From: Candidatus Peregrinibacteria bacterium
GTDB lineage: Bacteria; Patescibacteriota; Gracilibacteria; UBA1369; LOWO2-01-FULL-3
Assembly: GCA_016214225.1 (NCBI GenBank)
Contig: JACROX010000065.1
Span: forward strand, 1-15,970
DNA length: 15,970 nt
Reading direction: 5' to 3'
Below the pieces are notes generated by a model, which did not search any database, was not told the DNA's origin, and saw only the letters and a program-made list of their open reading frames with translations. Positions 1 through 6,837 of this stretch are shown here, in pieces (positions within the stretch are counted from its first letter, which is position 1; every line of letters begins with the position of its first letter). A program made the position numbers and the translations under genes.

Positions 1-27
1 GATATAGAATCTCTTTTATTCTATATC
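1..27. repeat. Perfect 10-bp inverted repeat (hairpin) at window edge
   Basis: GATATAGAAT at 1-10 is the exact reverse complement of ATTCTATATC at 18-27, with a 7-base loop between them. The stem may extend beyond the window start. It is A+T-rich and followed on the plus strand by CCCC instead of a T-tract, so it is not a classical terminator in that direction. It may be the 3' hairpin of a gene lying to the left. Confidence 0.6.
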
Positions 28-80
28 CCCACAAGTCAAGATGTACCTGAGATTCGTGAAACTACGTAGCTCTACTTCAG

Positions 81-221
81 CAATAGGGAAAATCTTGTCC
101 CGCTAAGAAAATTTTTTGCTCCTGGCCGTCGCAAAATTTTCTTGCGTGTCATCCTCCGCCTACGCTCAAGTCTCGCGGAGCTCTCTTGAGCTGCGGCTAC
201 GGACCGATTTTCCCGCTACTT
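81..221 (+). repeat. PR-3 repeat, copy 1 (141 bp, palindromic ends)
   Basis: This stretch matches 1033-1173 without gaps, with about 11 mismatches in 141 bases (roughly 92% identity by eye). The ends are inverted: GGGAAAATC at 86-94 pairs with GATTTTCCC at 206-214. Inside are two more inverted pairs, AAGAAAATTTTTTGC with GCAAAATTTTCTT (imperfect) and CTCAAG with CTTGAG. CTACTTCAG lies just outside the left end and again at the right end. The right end contains the stop codon of the minus-strand lipoprotein gene (216-218). No coding function is apparent. Confidence 0.85.
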
Positions 222-800
222 CAGCATAAATGAACTTATTGTGTCATCCAAAGATTTTACTACTTTGGCGTCTTCGGTTGCCAGATATGATGCCGTGAGA
301 AGGAAAGCTTTTTTGCCTTTTATTGTATATAATTGTTTGAAATTGGTTAGTGACGATGTGGCATCTTTTTTCCCTTGAAATTCAATCAGCATAGCTTTTT
401 GGCCTCCTTTTAAATCTACATTTTTTGTACTTGTTTCAACATATTGAATTAAAGCCTGTTTTAGGCCGGCTTTATTTGCGTCAACAAAGTCTTTTAGTGA
501 CATATTATCGGGGACGTCGGATTCCAGAATATTTATATTCGACGTGAATGTGGAACTTTTAATGTTGTTTCTGAATGCGACCAATAATCCTTTTGTATAA
601 CTTGAGCCCAACTGATCTTTTTCCAATACTTCCCAATCTTTAGGTACGGAAACTGAAAACTCCGCTCCGTTGTATATTACGTTTGCTGATGGTCCCGCCT
701 TATTTTCGTTCGATGTTGTCGTGTCCGGAGAACTACTGCATGCGGTTAACAGTGCTAACGGCAAAAAAGTAAGCGCGAAAAATTTTGCAAATCTTTTCAT
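216..800 (-). CDS. Putative lipoprotein with a PsbP/DUF1795-like domain
   Basis: A 194-residue protein begins with a lipoprotein signal peptide: Lys/Arg at positions 2-3, a hydrophobic stretch, and the lipobox LTAC with the lipidated Cys near residue 21. A Ser/Thr/Asn-rich linker of about 18 residues follows. The rest, from about residue 40, begins with a pattern like 'FSVSVPKDWEV' and ends with a helix 'LDDTISSF'. This layout is typical of the PsbP/Mog1/DUF1795 fold, whose members are often surface lipoproteins of unknown function. The family call comes from pattern recognition and is uncertain; export and lipidation are well supported. The last codons and the stop lie inside the end of PR-3 copy 1, so the repeat may have redefined the C-terminus. 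The gene stands alone between two PR-3 copies. No close functional partner is visible. Confidence 0.8.
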   Translation of the reverse strand: MKRFAKFFALTFLPLALLTACSSSPDTTTSNENKAGPSANVIYNGAEFSVSVPKDWEVLEKDQLGSSYTKGLLVAFRNNIKSSTFTSNINILESDVPDNMSLKDFVDANKAGLKQALIQYVETSTKNVDLKGGQKAMLIEFQGKKDATSSLTNFKQLYTIKGKKAFLLTASYLATEDAKVVKSLDDTISSFMLK

Positions 801-869
801 AGGGTTTTTATTATTGGTTAGAATGAGGATTGCTTGTGCATTCTCTTATAAAAAATGATTTTGGTCAAG

Positions 870-991
870 GGAACCGCTGAAAAACGTGTCTTGCTGTGTC
901 AACTTCGTCGCTTTCTCCTCGCCGTACAAGCTCGTACGGCTCGTTCGCAAGCTTCTCGTTTCCTTGCAATCCATCGTTTTTCAGCGGTTCC
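870..991 (-). mobile_element. PR-1 palindromic element, simple form (122 bp), with possible 4-bp target duplication
   Basis: The ends are perfect 17-bp inverted repeats: GGAACCGCTGAAAAACG at 870-886 and its reverse complement at 975-991. The 4-base word CAAG occurs immediately outside both ends (866-869 and 992-995), consistent with a target-site duplication. Read on the minus strand, it aligns with the element at 5703-5880 over both flanks, but lacks the ~60-base central PR-2 module found there. No transposase is encoded, so it would be a non-autonomous, MITE-like or palindromic-repeat element. Movement is inferred. Confidence 0.85.
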
Positions 992-1032
992 CAAGGAGTT
1001 CCATCCGCGGACCGATTTTCTCGCTACTATTT

Positions 1033-1173
1033 CAATAGGGAAAATCTTGTCCCGCTAAGAAAATTTTTTGCTCCTGACCGTCGCAAAATTTTCTTGCGTG
1101 TCATCCTTCGCCTACACTCAAGACTCGCAAAGCTCGCTTGAGTTCCGGCTGCGGACCGATTTTCTCGCTACTT
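1033..1173 (+). repeat. PR-3 repeat, copy 2
   Basis: This is a direct repeat of 81-221 at a constant offset of 952 bases. The internal CTCAAG/CTTGAG stem is kept. Its right inverted end reads GATTTTCTC instead of GATTTTCCC. The ~21 bases at 1007-1028 duplicate the right end of the unit (about 1151-1172), so the unit is preceded by a copy of its own end. The right edge lies immediately next to the -35 box of the following gene. Confidence 0.85.
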
Positions 1174-1174
1174 A

Positions 1175-1202
1175 TTGACTTTACATAAAACCGGTATAGA
1201 AT
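1175..1202 (+). promoter_or_regulatory. Sigma-70-type promoter for the RimK-like gene
   Basis: A -35 box TTGACT (1175-1180) and a -10 box TAGAAT (1197-1202) are separated by 16 bases. The predicted transcript starts near 1209, only ~10 bases before the first ATG, so the leader is very short and no Shine-Dalgarno site is seen. The -35 box directly abuts the PR-3 copy. Confidence 0.55.
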
Positions 1203-1218
1203 TTGCCCTTGTGTTTTA

Positions 1219-2133
1219 ATGACCATTATTCAGTCTATGAAAATAGGTATTCTTTCGTATCGTTCACTTGGCAGAATAGCTTCCGCCGAAGAGCTCCAAT
1301 TGCAAAATGTGGCTCGTAGTTTAGGGCATAAGACCAGGATTTTCCGTGCTTCCAAATTTCACATGGTATATGACAGACAATCTCCGTGGCTGATATATGA
1401 CGGGAAGCCTTTTGATAAATATGATGTGATAATTACAAGACCTTCCATATTGAAAAATGTTGATCTTCATATCGCCCTGATCGAGCAAATGGAAATTATG
1501 GGGATGCTTTTGTTTAACAGGTATGAATCTATTCTTAAAGCTAAGAATAAGATTAAAACTATGCAAGTTTTGGATCACTATGGGATTCCCATCCCAAAGA
1601 CTGTTGTTTTGCAGAGGCAGGATGATTTAAAGAGAGCCGTGAATTTTGTTGGAGGTTTTCCTGTTATTTTGAAACAGCCTTTTGGTTCTTTCGGAAATGG
1701 AGTTGTAATTGTTGAAAGCATGAGAGCGCTTAATTCACTTTTGACTTGGGATCAGCCAATGTATCTCCTTCAGCAATATGTTAAATATTCCAAGGGAAAA
1801 GATATGAGAATTTTTGTTGTTAACGGGAAAGTTGTCGGTTCTATGATGCGTTCTGCGAAAAAGGGTGAATTTAGATCCACTATTGAGCTTGGGGGGACAG
1901 GTACCACTGTTGAAATTACGGAAGAAGAGCAAGCAATTGCAATAAGATCCGTTCAGGCTTTGGATTTGAGTTATGGAGGCGTGGATGTTATGCGTTCGAG
2001 TAGCGGACCGGTTGTTTTGGAGGTAAATTCAAATCCGGGATTTAAGGAACTTGAAAAAGCTACAGGAGTTGATATAGCAAAAACTATAATTGGATATGCC
2101 GTAGAGACCGCCGAAAGACACAGGAGACAGTAA
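1219..2133 (+). CDS. rimK: RimK-family ATP-grasp ligase (ribosomal protein S6--L-glutamate ligase type)
   Basis: The 304-residue protein aligns from end to end with the RimK family, which uses ATP to add glutamate residues to the C-terminus of ribosomal protein S6 or related substrates. From residue 7 it starts MKIGILSYRSLG, like RimK. 'ILKAKNKIKTMQVLDHYGIPIP' marks entry into the ATP-grasp fold. 'PVILKQPFGSFGNGVVIVES' is the nucleotide-binding glycine loop. 'RSAKKGEFRSTIELGG' matches the conserved RimK segment (E. coli RRAKEGDFRSNLHRGG). 'VVLEVNSNPGF' carries the metal-binding Glu and Asn. The length matches E. coli RimK (300). The start could be 1219 or 1237 (MKIGIL); the second fits the family better and neither has a clear ribosome-binding site. 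The gene has its own promoter and converges on clpP. The substrate is not proven: related enzymes modify other proteins or small molecules. Confidence 0.88.
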   Translation: MTIIQSMKIGILSYRSLGRIASAEELQLQNVARSLGHKTRIFRASKFHMVYDRQSPWLIYDGKPFDKYDVIITRPSILKNVDLHIALIEQMEIMGMLLFNRYESILKAKNKIKTMQVLDHYGIPIPKTVVLQRQDDLKRAVNFVGGFPVILKQPFGSFGNGVVIVESMRALNSLLTWDQPMYLLQQYVKYSKGKDMRIFVVNGKVVGSMMRSAKKGEFRSTIELGGTGTTVEITEEEQAIAIRSVQALDLSYGGVDVMRSSSGPVVLEVNSNPGFKELEKATGVDIAKTIIGYAVETAERHRRQ

Positions 2134-2155
2134 AATCTCCGTGAGTCACTTGATA

Positions 2156-2800
2156 TTATTTCTTTTCTATAATTTCATCTATAAGACCGTATTTTTTGGC
2201 GTCTACCGCGTTCATGAAATTATCTCTGTCCGTATCTTTTTCTATCGTTTTTATAGGTTGGCCCGTGTGTTTTGCCAAGAGATGATTTAAAAGATTTTTT
2301 GTCTTTATTATGTGGTCGGCGTGAATTCTTATGTCGGACGCTTGTCCTTCCGTTCCACCCAACGGCTGATGAATCATCACTTCCGAATTCGGAAGTGCGA
2401 ATCTTTTCTTTTTTGCGCCTCCGGCGAGAACCACCACACCCATTTAAGCGGCCATCCCTATGCATACCGTTGAGACATCAGGTTTGATGTATTGCATTGT
2501 GTCGTAAATCGCGAGGCCTGCCGTTACGTGTCCTCCCGGACTGTGAATATACATTGTTATATCCGCGTTTGGGTTTTCATTTTCCAAAAATAACAGTTGT
2601 GCGATTATTATATTCGCGACGTTCGCGTCTATTGCCGTGCCTAAAAAAAGAACTCTATCTTTTAAAAGTCTTGAGTAAATATCGTAGGCTCTTTCTCCGG
2701 CGTGTGTTTTTTCAATGACTGTTGGAATTAAAATTGAATTTCTCTCTCTCCCCGCCGTTTCGCTTAAATTTGCAAACGGATTTAAATTTTGTTGAGTCAT
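2156..2800 (-). pseudogene. clpP: ATP-dependent Clp protease proteolytic subunit, interrupted by TAA at the catalytic Ser codon
   Basis: This is a complete clpP except for one in-frame stop. The upstream part ends 'VCIGMAA' followed by TAA (2444-2446), and the same frame continues with ATG and '[18 protein letters not shown]'. The usual motif is GMAASMG, so the stop replaces the nucleophilic serine; TCA to TAA is a single-base change. Counting from the ATG at 2800, the stop is codon 119, the catalytic His (MIHQPLGG) is 144 and the catalytic Asp (DTDRDNF) is 193. These 25- and 49-residue spacings equal those of E. coli Ser97, His122 and Asp171. The downstream part is otherwise well conserved, so the lesion is recent, an error, or tolerated. 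An ATG at 2833 is also in frame but overlaps the likely -10 box, and the ATG at 2800 gives a more typical ClpP N-terminus. ClpP normally forms a 14-mer with ClpX or ClpC unfoldases. As written, neither piece can be an active protease. Confidence 0.9.
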
Positions 2801-2831
2801 TTTTGTTTGATAATAAATATTGTGTGTTTCC

Positions 2832-2840
2832 ATTATATCA
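2832..2840 (-). promoter_or_regulatory. Extended -10 promoter for clpP
   Basis: On the minus strand this reads TGATATAAT, a perfect TGnTATAAT extended -10 element; no good -35 box is seen. It overlaps the ATG at 2831-2833, so transcription would begin downstream of that codon and the ATG at 2800 is the more likely clpP start. Confidence 0.55.
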
Positions 2841-2870
2841 AAGAATGGCTTTAAATTCAGCTTCTTGCGG

Positions 2871-2898
2871 TTGACTGATGTATAACTTATTTTTTAAT
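2871..2898 (+). promoter_or_regulatory. Sigma-70-type promoter upstream of purL
   Basis: TTGACT (2871-2876) and TTTAAT (2893-2898) are spaced by 16 bases. Transcription would start near 2905 and run through the PR-2 copy at 2916-2978 into purL. It is divergent from the clpP promoter about 35 bases away. Confidence 0.45.
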
Positions 2899-2915
2899 AA
2901 ATGCGAGGCCACGGG

Positions 2916-2978
2916 CCGAGCGCTAAACTAAGGCGAACAATCTGGCTATGCCAGTTGTGAGACGAAGCGAGCTTATAA
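2916..2978 (+). repeat. PR-2 module at the 5' edge of purL
   Basis: The core at 2932-2978 matches the PR-2 copies at 5766-5810, 6633-6696 and 6702-6765, with CTGGCTATGCCAG in place of CTGGCTTTGCCAG. The stem ACAATCTGGC/GCCAGTTGT is preserved with a one-base bulge. Its frame runs open into purL from 2932 and reads 'EQSGYASCETKRAY', the same frame and peptide as the purL C-terminal copies. An in-frame TAA at 2929 stops it just upstream. Confidence 0.85.
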
Positions 2979-2997
2979 AATAGAATTTGATTTTGCT

Positions 2998-5900
2998 TTG
3001 GAAATAGGCTTCCTTCCTGGAGTCACAGACAATACCGCGACAACCGCAAAAGAAACAATCGAAGATTTCTTCAAAATGGAATTTGAAAATGAAGAAAGTG
3101 TCCACAGCTCAATGTTAATTTTAATAAAGGGGAAACTAAAAGAACCCGACATGGAAAAAATAGGGGAATCTCTTTCAAACAATCTAATTCAGCAAGCCAG
3201 AATAAAAAGCCGTAAAAAATTCGTGGAAGAAAAAGGAATGGGAATAATCGTTCCAGTCGTACACATTCACTCTCATCCAAAAGCCGACATTATAGATTTA
3301 AATATTTCAGAAGAAGAGCTTATAAAACTGGGGAAAGAAGGAATAAAAAATGAAGACGGAACGCGCCGCGGCCCACTGGCTCTGGAAAAAGATTATCTCC
3401 ACACAATAAAAGAATATTTCAAGAAAGAAGGAAGAAATCCAACCGACATAGAACTTGAATCGATCGCGCAAACATGGTCCGAACATTGCAAACACACAAT
3501 CTTCGCAGCAAAAATAGACGACAATGAAAATGGCTTGTATAAGGGCTATATAAAAAAAGCAACACAAGAAATTCGGGAACAAAAAGGGAAAAAAGATTTT
3601 TGCGTCTCGGTATTTTCAGACAACGCGGGAGGAATTTTATTTGATGAAAATTGGGTAATCACCGACAAGGCCGAAACGCACAACAGCCCATCCGCGCTCG
3701 ATCCATTCGGTGGAGCAATAACGGGAATTGTAGGTGTAAACAGAGACACAATCGGATTCGGAAAAGGCGCGAAACCGATTATAAACAAATATGGATTTTG
3801 CGCGGGACTTCCAAGCGACGAAGACCCGATTTATAGAGATAAAGAACTGAAAAATAAAGCTATTTCTCCTTCACGAATTTTAGAAGGAGTCATTGATGGC
3901 GTAAACACGGGAGGGAATTGCAGTGGGATACCGACACCTCAGGGATTTATATATTTTGATGAAAGCTACAAAGGCAAACCTTTAATTTTCGTGGGAACGG
4001 TAGGCCTAATCCCAAAAACAATAAAGGGGAAACCAAGCTGGGAGAAAAAAGCGAATAAAGGAGATAAAATAGTTGTTGTTGGAGGAAGAGTCGGTAAGGA
4101 TGGAATTCACGGAGCAACATTTTCATCCGAAGCATTGACATCCGGAAGTCCGGCTACAGCAGTGCAAATCGGCGATCCGATTACCCAAAAAAAATTCTCG
4201 GACGCGATAGTAAAAGAAGCTCGAGAATTGGAACTTTACAGTAGCATCACAGACAACGGAGCGGGAGGAATTTCTTGCTCGGTTTCCGAAATGGCAAAAG
4301 AATCGGGAGGATGCGAAGTTGAACTCAATAAAGTTCCTTTAAAATATCCAAATCTTTCTCCATGGGAAATTTGGATAAGCGAATCCCAAGAAAGAATGAC
4401 TCTCGCGGTTCCTCCGAATAAATTAAAAACATTCACAACATTGATGAAAAAACGCGGAGTGGAAACCGCGGAAATAGGCACATTCACCGACAGCGGAAGA
4501 TGTATCGTTAAATACAACGGAGAAAAAATAATGGATATGGAAATGGATTTTCTTCATAACGGCCTCCCTAAAAAAACAATCAAAACGAAGTACACGAAAC
4601 AACAACACAAAGAACCGAATTTCGATGAGCCCAAGGACATAACACAGACTCTTCTTGAAATGTTATCACGTCCAAACATTTGCAGTTATGACTTCATTTC
4701 AACTCAGTATGACCACACCGTTCAAGGAAATTCCATACTTCAACCTCTTCAAGGAAAAGGAAAAGTAAACTCCCCAGCCTCAATCACAAAACCATTTCCG
4801 GAAAGCGATAAAGGAATAATTTGCTCGCAAGGAATAAACGCGAAATACTCGCAAATCGACACTTATCACATGGCGGCATGCGCGATAGACACAGCGGTAA
4901 GAAATATAATTTCCGTGGGCGGAACATTGGATCATTTGGCGCTAATGGATAATTTTTGTTGGTGCAGTTCAAATGAAGAAGAGAAATTAGGGCAGCTGAA
5001 AGCGGCTTGCGAAGCATGTTACGATTACGCGACATCATACGGAACACCGTTTATATCAGGAAAAGATTCGATGTTTAACGACTTCAAAGGATTCGACAAA
5101 GAAGGAAATCCAATAAAAATATCAGTACTGCCAACTCTTCTCATTTCATCATTGGGAGTAATTAATGACATAACAAAATCGGTTTCTCTCGACCCGAAAT
5201 TCGCAGGCGACTTAATATACATTTTAGGTGAAACAAAAAATGAACTCGGCGGAAGCGAATATTTTTCACATAACAAAACTACAGGGAACACGGTTCCAAA
5301 AGTAGACAAAAAAAACGCGAAAAAACTTTATAAAAAATTCACGGAGGCAACGGGGAAAAAGCTTATATCCTCATCTTTAAGCCCACAATTTGGAGGACTG
5401 ATATCAGCCCTCGCGAAAAAAGCGATAGCGGGAAAACTTGGGATGGAACTCGATTTATCAAACATTCCCATGTCGGAAGATTTAAAATCACTAAACAGAT
5501 TTGATTATATTTTATTCTCCGAAACACAATCCAGATTCATCGTAACAATAGATCCTAAACGACAAAAAGAATTTGAAGAACATTTCAAAGATATTCCATT
5601 CGCGAAAATCGGAGTCGTTACGGACGACCAAAATTTTATTGTTAAAAATTTAATAAAAACAAACATAGAAACACTTGATGAATATTACAGAAAAACATTT
5701 CGGGAACCTCTGAAAAACGATGGATTGCAAGGAAACAAGGAGCTTCCGAACGAATCGCGCAGCGAGACGAACAATCTGGCTTTGCCAGTTGTGAGACGAA
5801 GCGAGCTTACAAATAAGGAGCTGTACGGTGAGGAGGAAGCGACGAAGTTGACACAGCAATCCGCGTTTTTCAGAGGTTCCTTAAAAAATATGCTACAACC

Positions 5901-6837
5901 TAAAGTTTTAGTCATAACTGGATACGGAATAAATTGCGAAGAAGAAACGGCAAAAAGCTTCATGTGGGCGGGAGGCGACGCTGAAATAGTTCACATAAAC
6001 GACATAATAAACAAAGAGAAAAAGATTTCAGACTATCAAATAATGGCTTTCCCCGGAGGTTTTTCATATGGAGACGACACGGGCTCGGGCAATGCTCTGG
6101 CAAATAAAATAAAAAACAACCTCGAAGAAGAAATTTTTAAATTCGCGAAAGAAGACAAACTTATAATTGGAATTTGCAACGGTATGCAGATACTCGCGAA
6201 TTTGGGCCTTATCCCCGCTGCGTGCAAAAAATATGGAGAACGTCAGGCGGCGCTAATGAGAAATTTATATGTTACTCTTGAATGTCGATGGACTTATTTA
6301 AAAAATACTTCAAACAAATGCGTTTGGACTCGCGATATAGACATGATTCACCTTCCGATAGCTCACGGCGAAGGGAATTTTTACGTTGAAGAAAACATTT
6401 TGGAACAAATGAAAAAAGATGATCAAATAGTATTTAAATATGTTAAAGAAGATGGCTCACCATCAAATCGGGAATTCCCATTTAATCCAAACGGAGCAAT
6501 GGAAGATATCTCCGGAGTATGCGATCCGACAGGGAAAATATTCGCGTTGATGCCTCATCCAGAAAGATTCAACTCATTTGAAAACGAAGACGGCTGGGAA
6601 TTAAAAAAAGAACGATTGATTCGTGCGAGCGGAGCGAGCGCGCAGCAAGACGAACAATCTGGCTTTGCCAGTTGTGAGGCGAAGCGAGCTTATCAATTAC
6701 AAGCGAGCGCGCAGCAAGACGAACAATCTGGCTTTGCCAGTTGTGAGGCGAAGCGAGCTTATCAAGAAAACAAGACCTTACCAAAAGAAGGCGATGGGAT
6801 AATGATATTCAAAAATGGCATAAAATACTTCAAATGA
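2998..6837 (+). CDS. purL: Phosphoribosylformylglycinamidine synthase, fused PurL-PurQ, N-terminally shortened and carrying repeat-derived insertions
   Basis: A 1279-residue enzyme of purine synthesis that converts FGAR, ATP and glutamine to FGAM. The early 'LPGVTDN' and the 'SIAQTWSEHCKHT' motif near residue 155 begin the synthase region. 'ITDKAETHNSPSALDPFGGA' near 220 is the ATP/substrate loop. Two AIR-synthase-like halves run to about 900. The glutaminase (PurQ) domain starts near 966, with Cys1060 in 'GICNGMQ' and His1187/Glu1189 in 'MPHPERF' as the triad. A TTG at 2998 is the only evident start. Long PurL proteins of this type normally have a PurS-like region before 'EIGFLPGVTDN'; here it is absent, and the open frame upstream (2932-2997) consists of PR-2 plus 'KIEFDFA'. 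Residues about 902-961 are encoded by a PR-1/PR-2 element. Residues about 1209-1256 come from a tandem PR-2 pair inserted before 'LPKEGDG'. All catalytic motifs I can see are intact. The stop overlaps the next gene (ATGA). Confidence 0.93.
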   Translation: MEIGFLPGVTDNTATTAKETIEDFFKMEFENEESVHSSMLILIKGKLKEPDMEKIGESLSNNLIQQARIKSRKKFVEEKGMGIIVPVVHIHSHPKADIIDLNISEEELIKLGKEGIKNEDGTRRGPLALEKDYLHTIKEYFKKEGRNPTDIELESIAQTWSEHCKHTIFAAKIDDNENGLYKGYIKKATQEIREQKGKKDFCVSVFSDNAGGILFDENWVITDKAETHNSPSALDPFGGAITGIVGVNRDTIGFGKGAKPIINKYGFCAGLPSDEDPIYRDKELKNKAISPSRILEGVIDGVNTGGNCSGIPTPQGFIYFDESYKGKPLIFVGTVGLIPKTIKGKPSWEKKANKGDKIVVVGGRVGKDGIHGATFSSEALTSGSPATAVQIGDPITQKKFSDAIVKEARELELYSSITDNGAGGISCSVSEMAKESGGCEVELNKVPLKYPNLSPWEIWISESQERMTLAVPPNKLKTFTTLMKKRGVETAEIGTFTDSGRCIVKYNGEKIMDMEMDFLHNGLPKKTIKTKYTKQQHKEPNFDEPKDITQTLLEMLSRPNICSYDFISTQYDHTVQGNSILQPLQGKGKVNSPASITKPFPESDKGIICSQGINAKYSQIDTYHMAACAIDTAVRNIISVGGTLDHLALMDNFCWCSSNEEEKLGQLKAACEACYDYATSYGTPFISGKDSMFNDFKGFDKEGNPIKISVLPTLLISSLGVINDITKSVSLDPKFAGDLIYILGETKNELGGSEYFSHNKTTGNTVPKVDKKNAKKLYKKFTEATGKKLISSSLSPQFGGLISALAKKAIAGKLGMELDLSNIPMSEDLKSLNRFDYILFSETQSRFIVTIDPKRQKEFEEHFKDIPFAKIGVVTDDQNFIVKNLIKTNIETLDEYYRKTFREPLKNDGLQGNKELPNESRSETNNLALPVVRRSELTNKELYGEEEATKLTQQSAFFRGSLKNMLQPKVLVITGYGINCEEETAKSFMWAGGDAEIVHINDIINKEKKISDYQIMAFPGGFSYGDDTGSGNALANKIKNNLEEEIFKFAKEDKLIIGICNGMQILANLGLIPAACKKYGERQAALMRNLYVTLECRWTYLKNTSNKCVWTRDIDMIHLPIAHGEGNFYVEENILEQMKKDDQIVFKYVKEDGSPSNREFPFNPNGAMEDISGVCDPTGKIFALMPHPERFNSFENEDGWELKKERLIRASGASAQQDEQSGFASCEAKRAYQLQASAQQDEQSGFASCEAKRAYQENKTLPKEGDGIMIFKNGIKYFK
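5703..5880 (+). mobile_element. PR-1 palindromic element with nested PR-2, in frame within purL (178 bp)
   Basis: Perfect 17-bp terminal inverted repeats (GGAACCTCTGAAAAACG at 5703-5719 and its complement at 5864-5880) enclose a sequence aligning with the minus strand of the 870-991 element. About 60 extra bases (roughly 5751-5813) correspond to PR-2. The whole element is open in the purL frame and encodes about 60 residues between the synthase part (ending 'YYRKTF') and the glutaminase part ('PKVLVITGYG'). The length of 178 is not a multiple of three, so a few extra bases such as a short duplication must have kept the frame. No clear target duplication is seen. Confidence 0.9.
6633..6765 (+). 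repeat. Tandem PR-2 duplication in the purL C-terminal coding region
   Basis: Two identical 64-base units (6633-6696 and 6702-6765) are separated by 5 bases, giving a 69-base (23-codon) period. Each encodes 'ASAQQDEQSGFASCEAKRAYQ'. Perfect identity points to a recent duplication. Each unit carries the PR-2 hairpin around CTGGCTTTGCCAG. The peptide is read in a different frame from that of the PR-2 nested at 5766-5810. Confidence 0.92.

Larger units (their letters stand above)
801..1174. other. Intergenic stretch made mostly of repeats
   Basis: The ~418 bases between the lipoprotein gene and the RimK-like gene hold no convincing gene. They contain a complete PR-1 element (870-991), a short extra copy of the PR-3 end (about 1007-1028), a full PR-3 copy (1033-1173), and then the promoter of the next gene. 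Open frames here (for example about 855-1058 and 896-1141 on the plus strand) only run through these repeats. Confidence 0.75.

Noticed and set aside
896..1141. Plus-strand ORF of 81 codons
   Set aside because: It is composed entirely of PR-1 and PR-3 repeat sequence and has no recognisable protein features.
2441..2446. Genome-wide reassignment of TAA, or an alternative code with TGA as glycine
   Set aside because: TAA ends clpP, rimK and gltX at their natural C-termini. TGA ends purL and the EF-Tu-like gene at expected positions with overlapping downstream starts. No internal TGA is seen in conserved domains.
2834..2931. A purine riboswitch upstream of purL
   Set aside because: No conserved purine-aptamer core or three-way junction could be recognised in the ~100 bases available, which are taken up by the divergent promoters and the PR-2 copy.
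2901..2960. A 19-codon ORF starting with ATG just downstream of the purL promoter
   Set aside because: It runs mainly through the PR-2 repeat and stops at the TGA of the closed repeat frame. There is no ribosome-binding site and no family signal.
6633..6765. Possible CRISPR array
   Set aside because: There are only two units, separated by 5 bases. The repeat is 64 bases long, lies in frame inside purL, and no cas genes are present.
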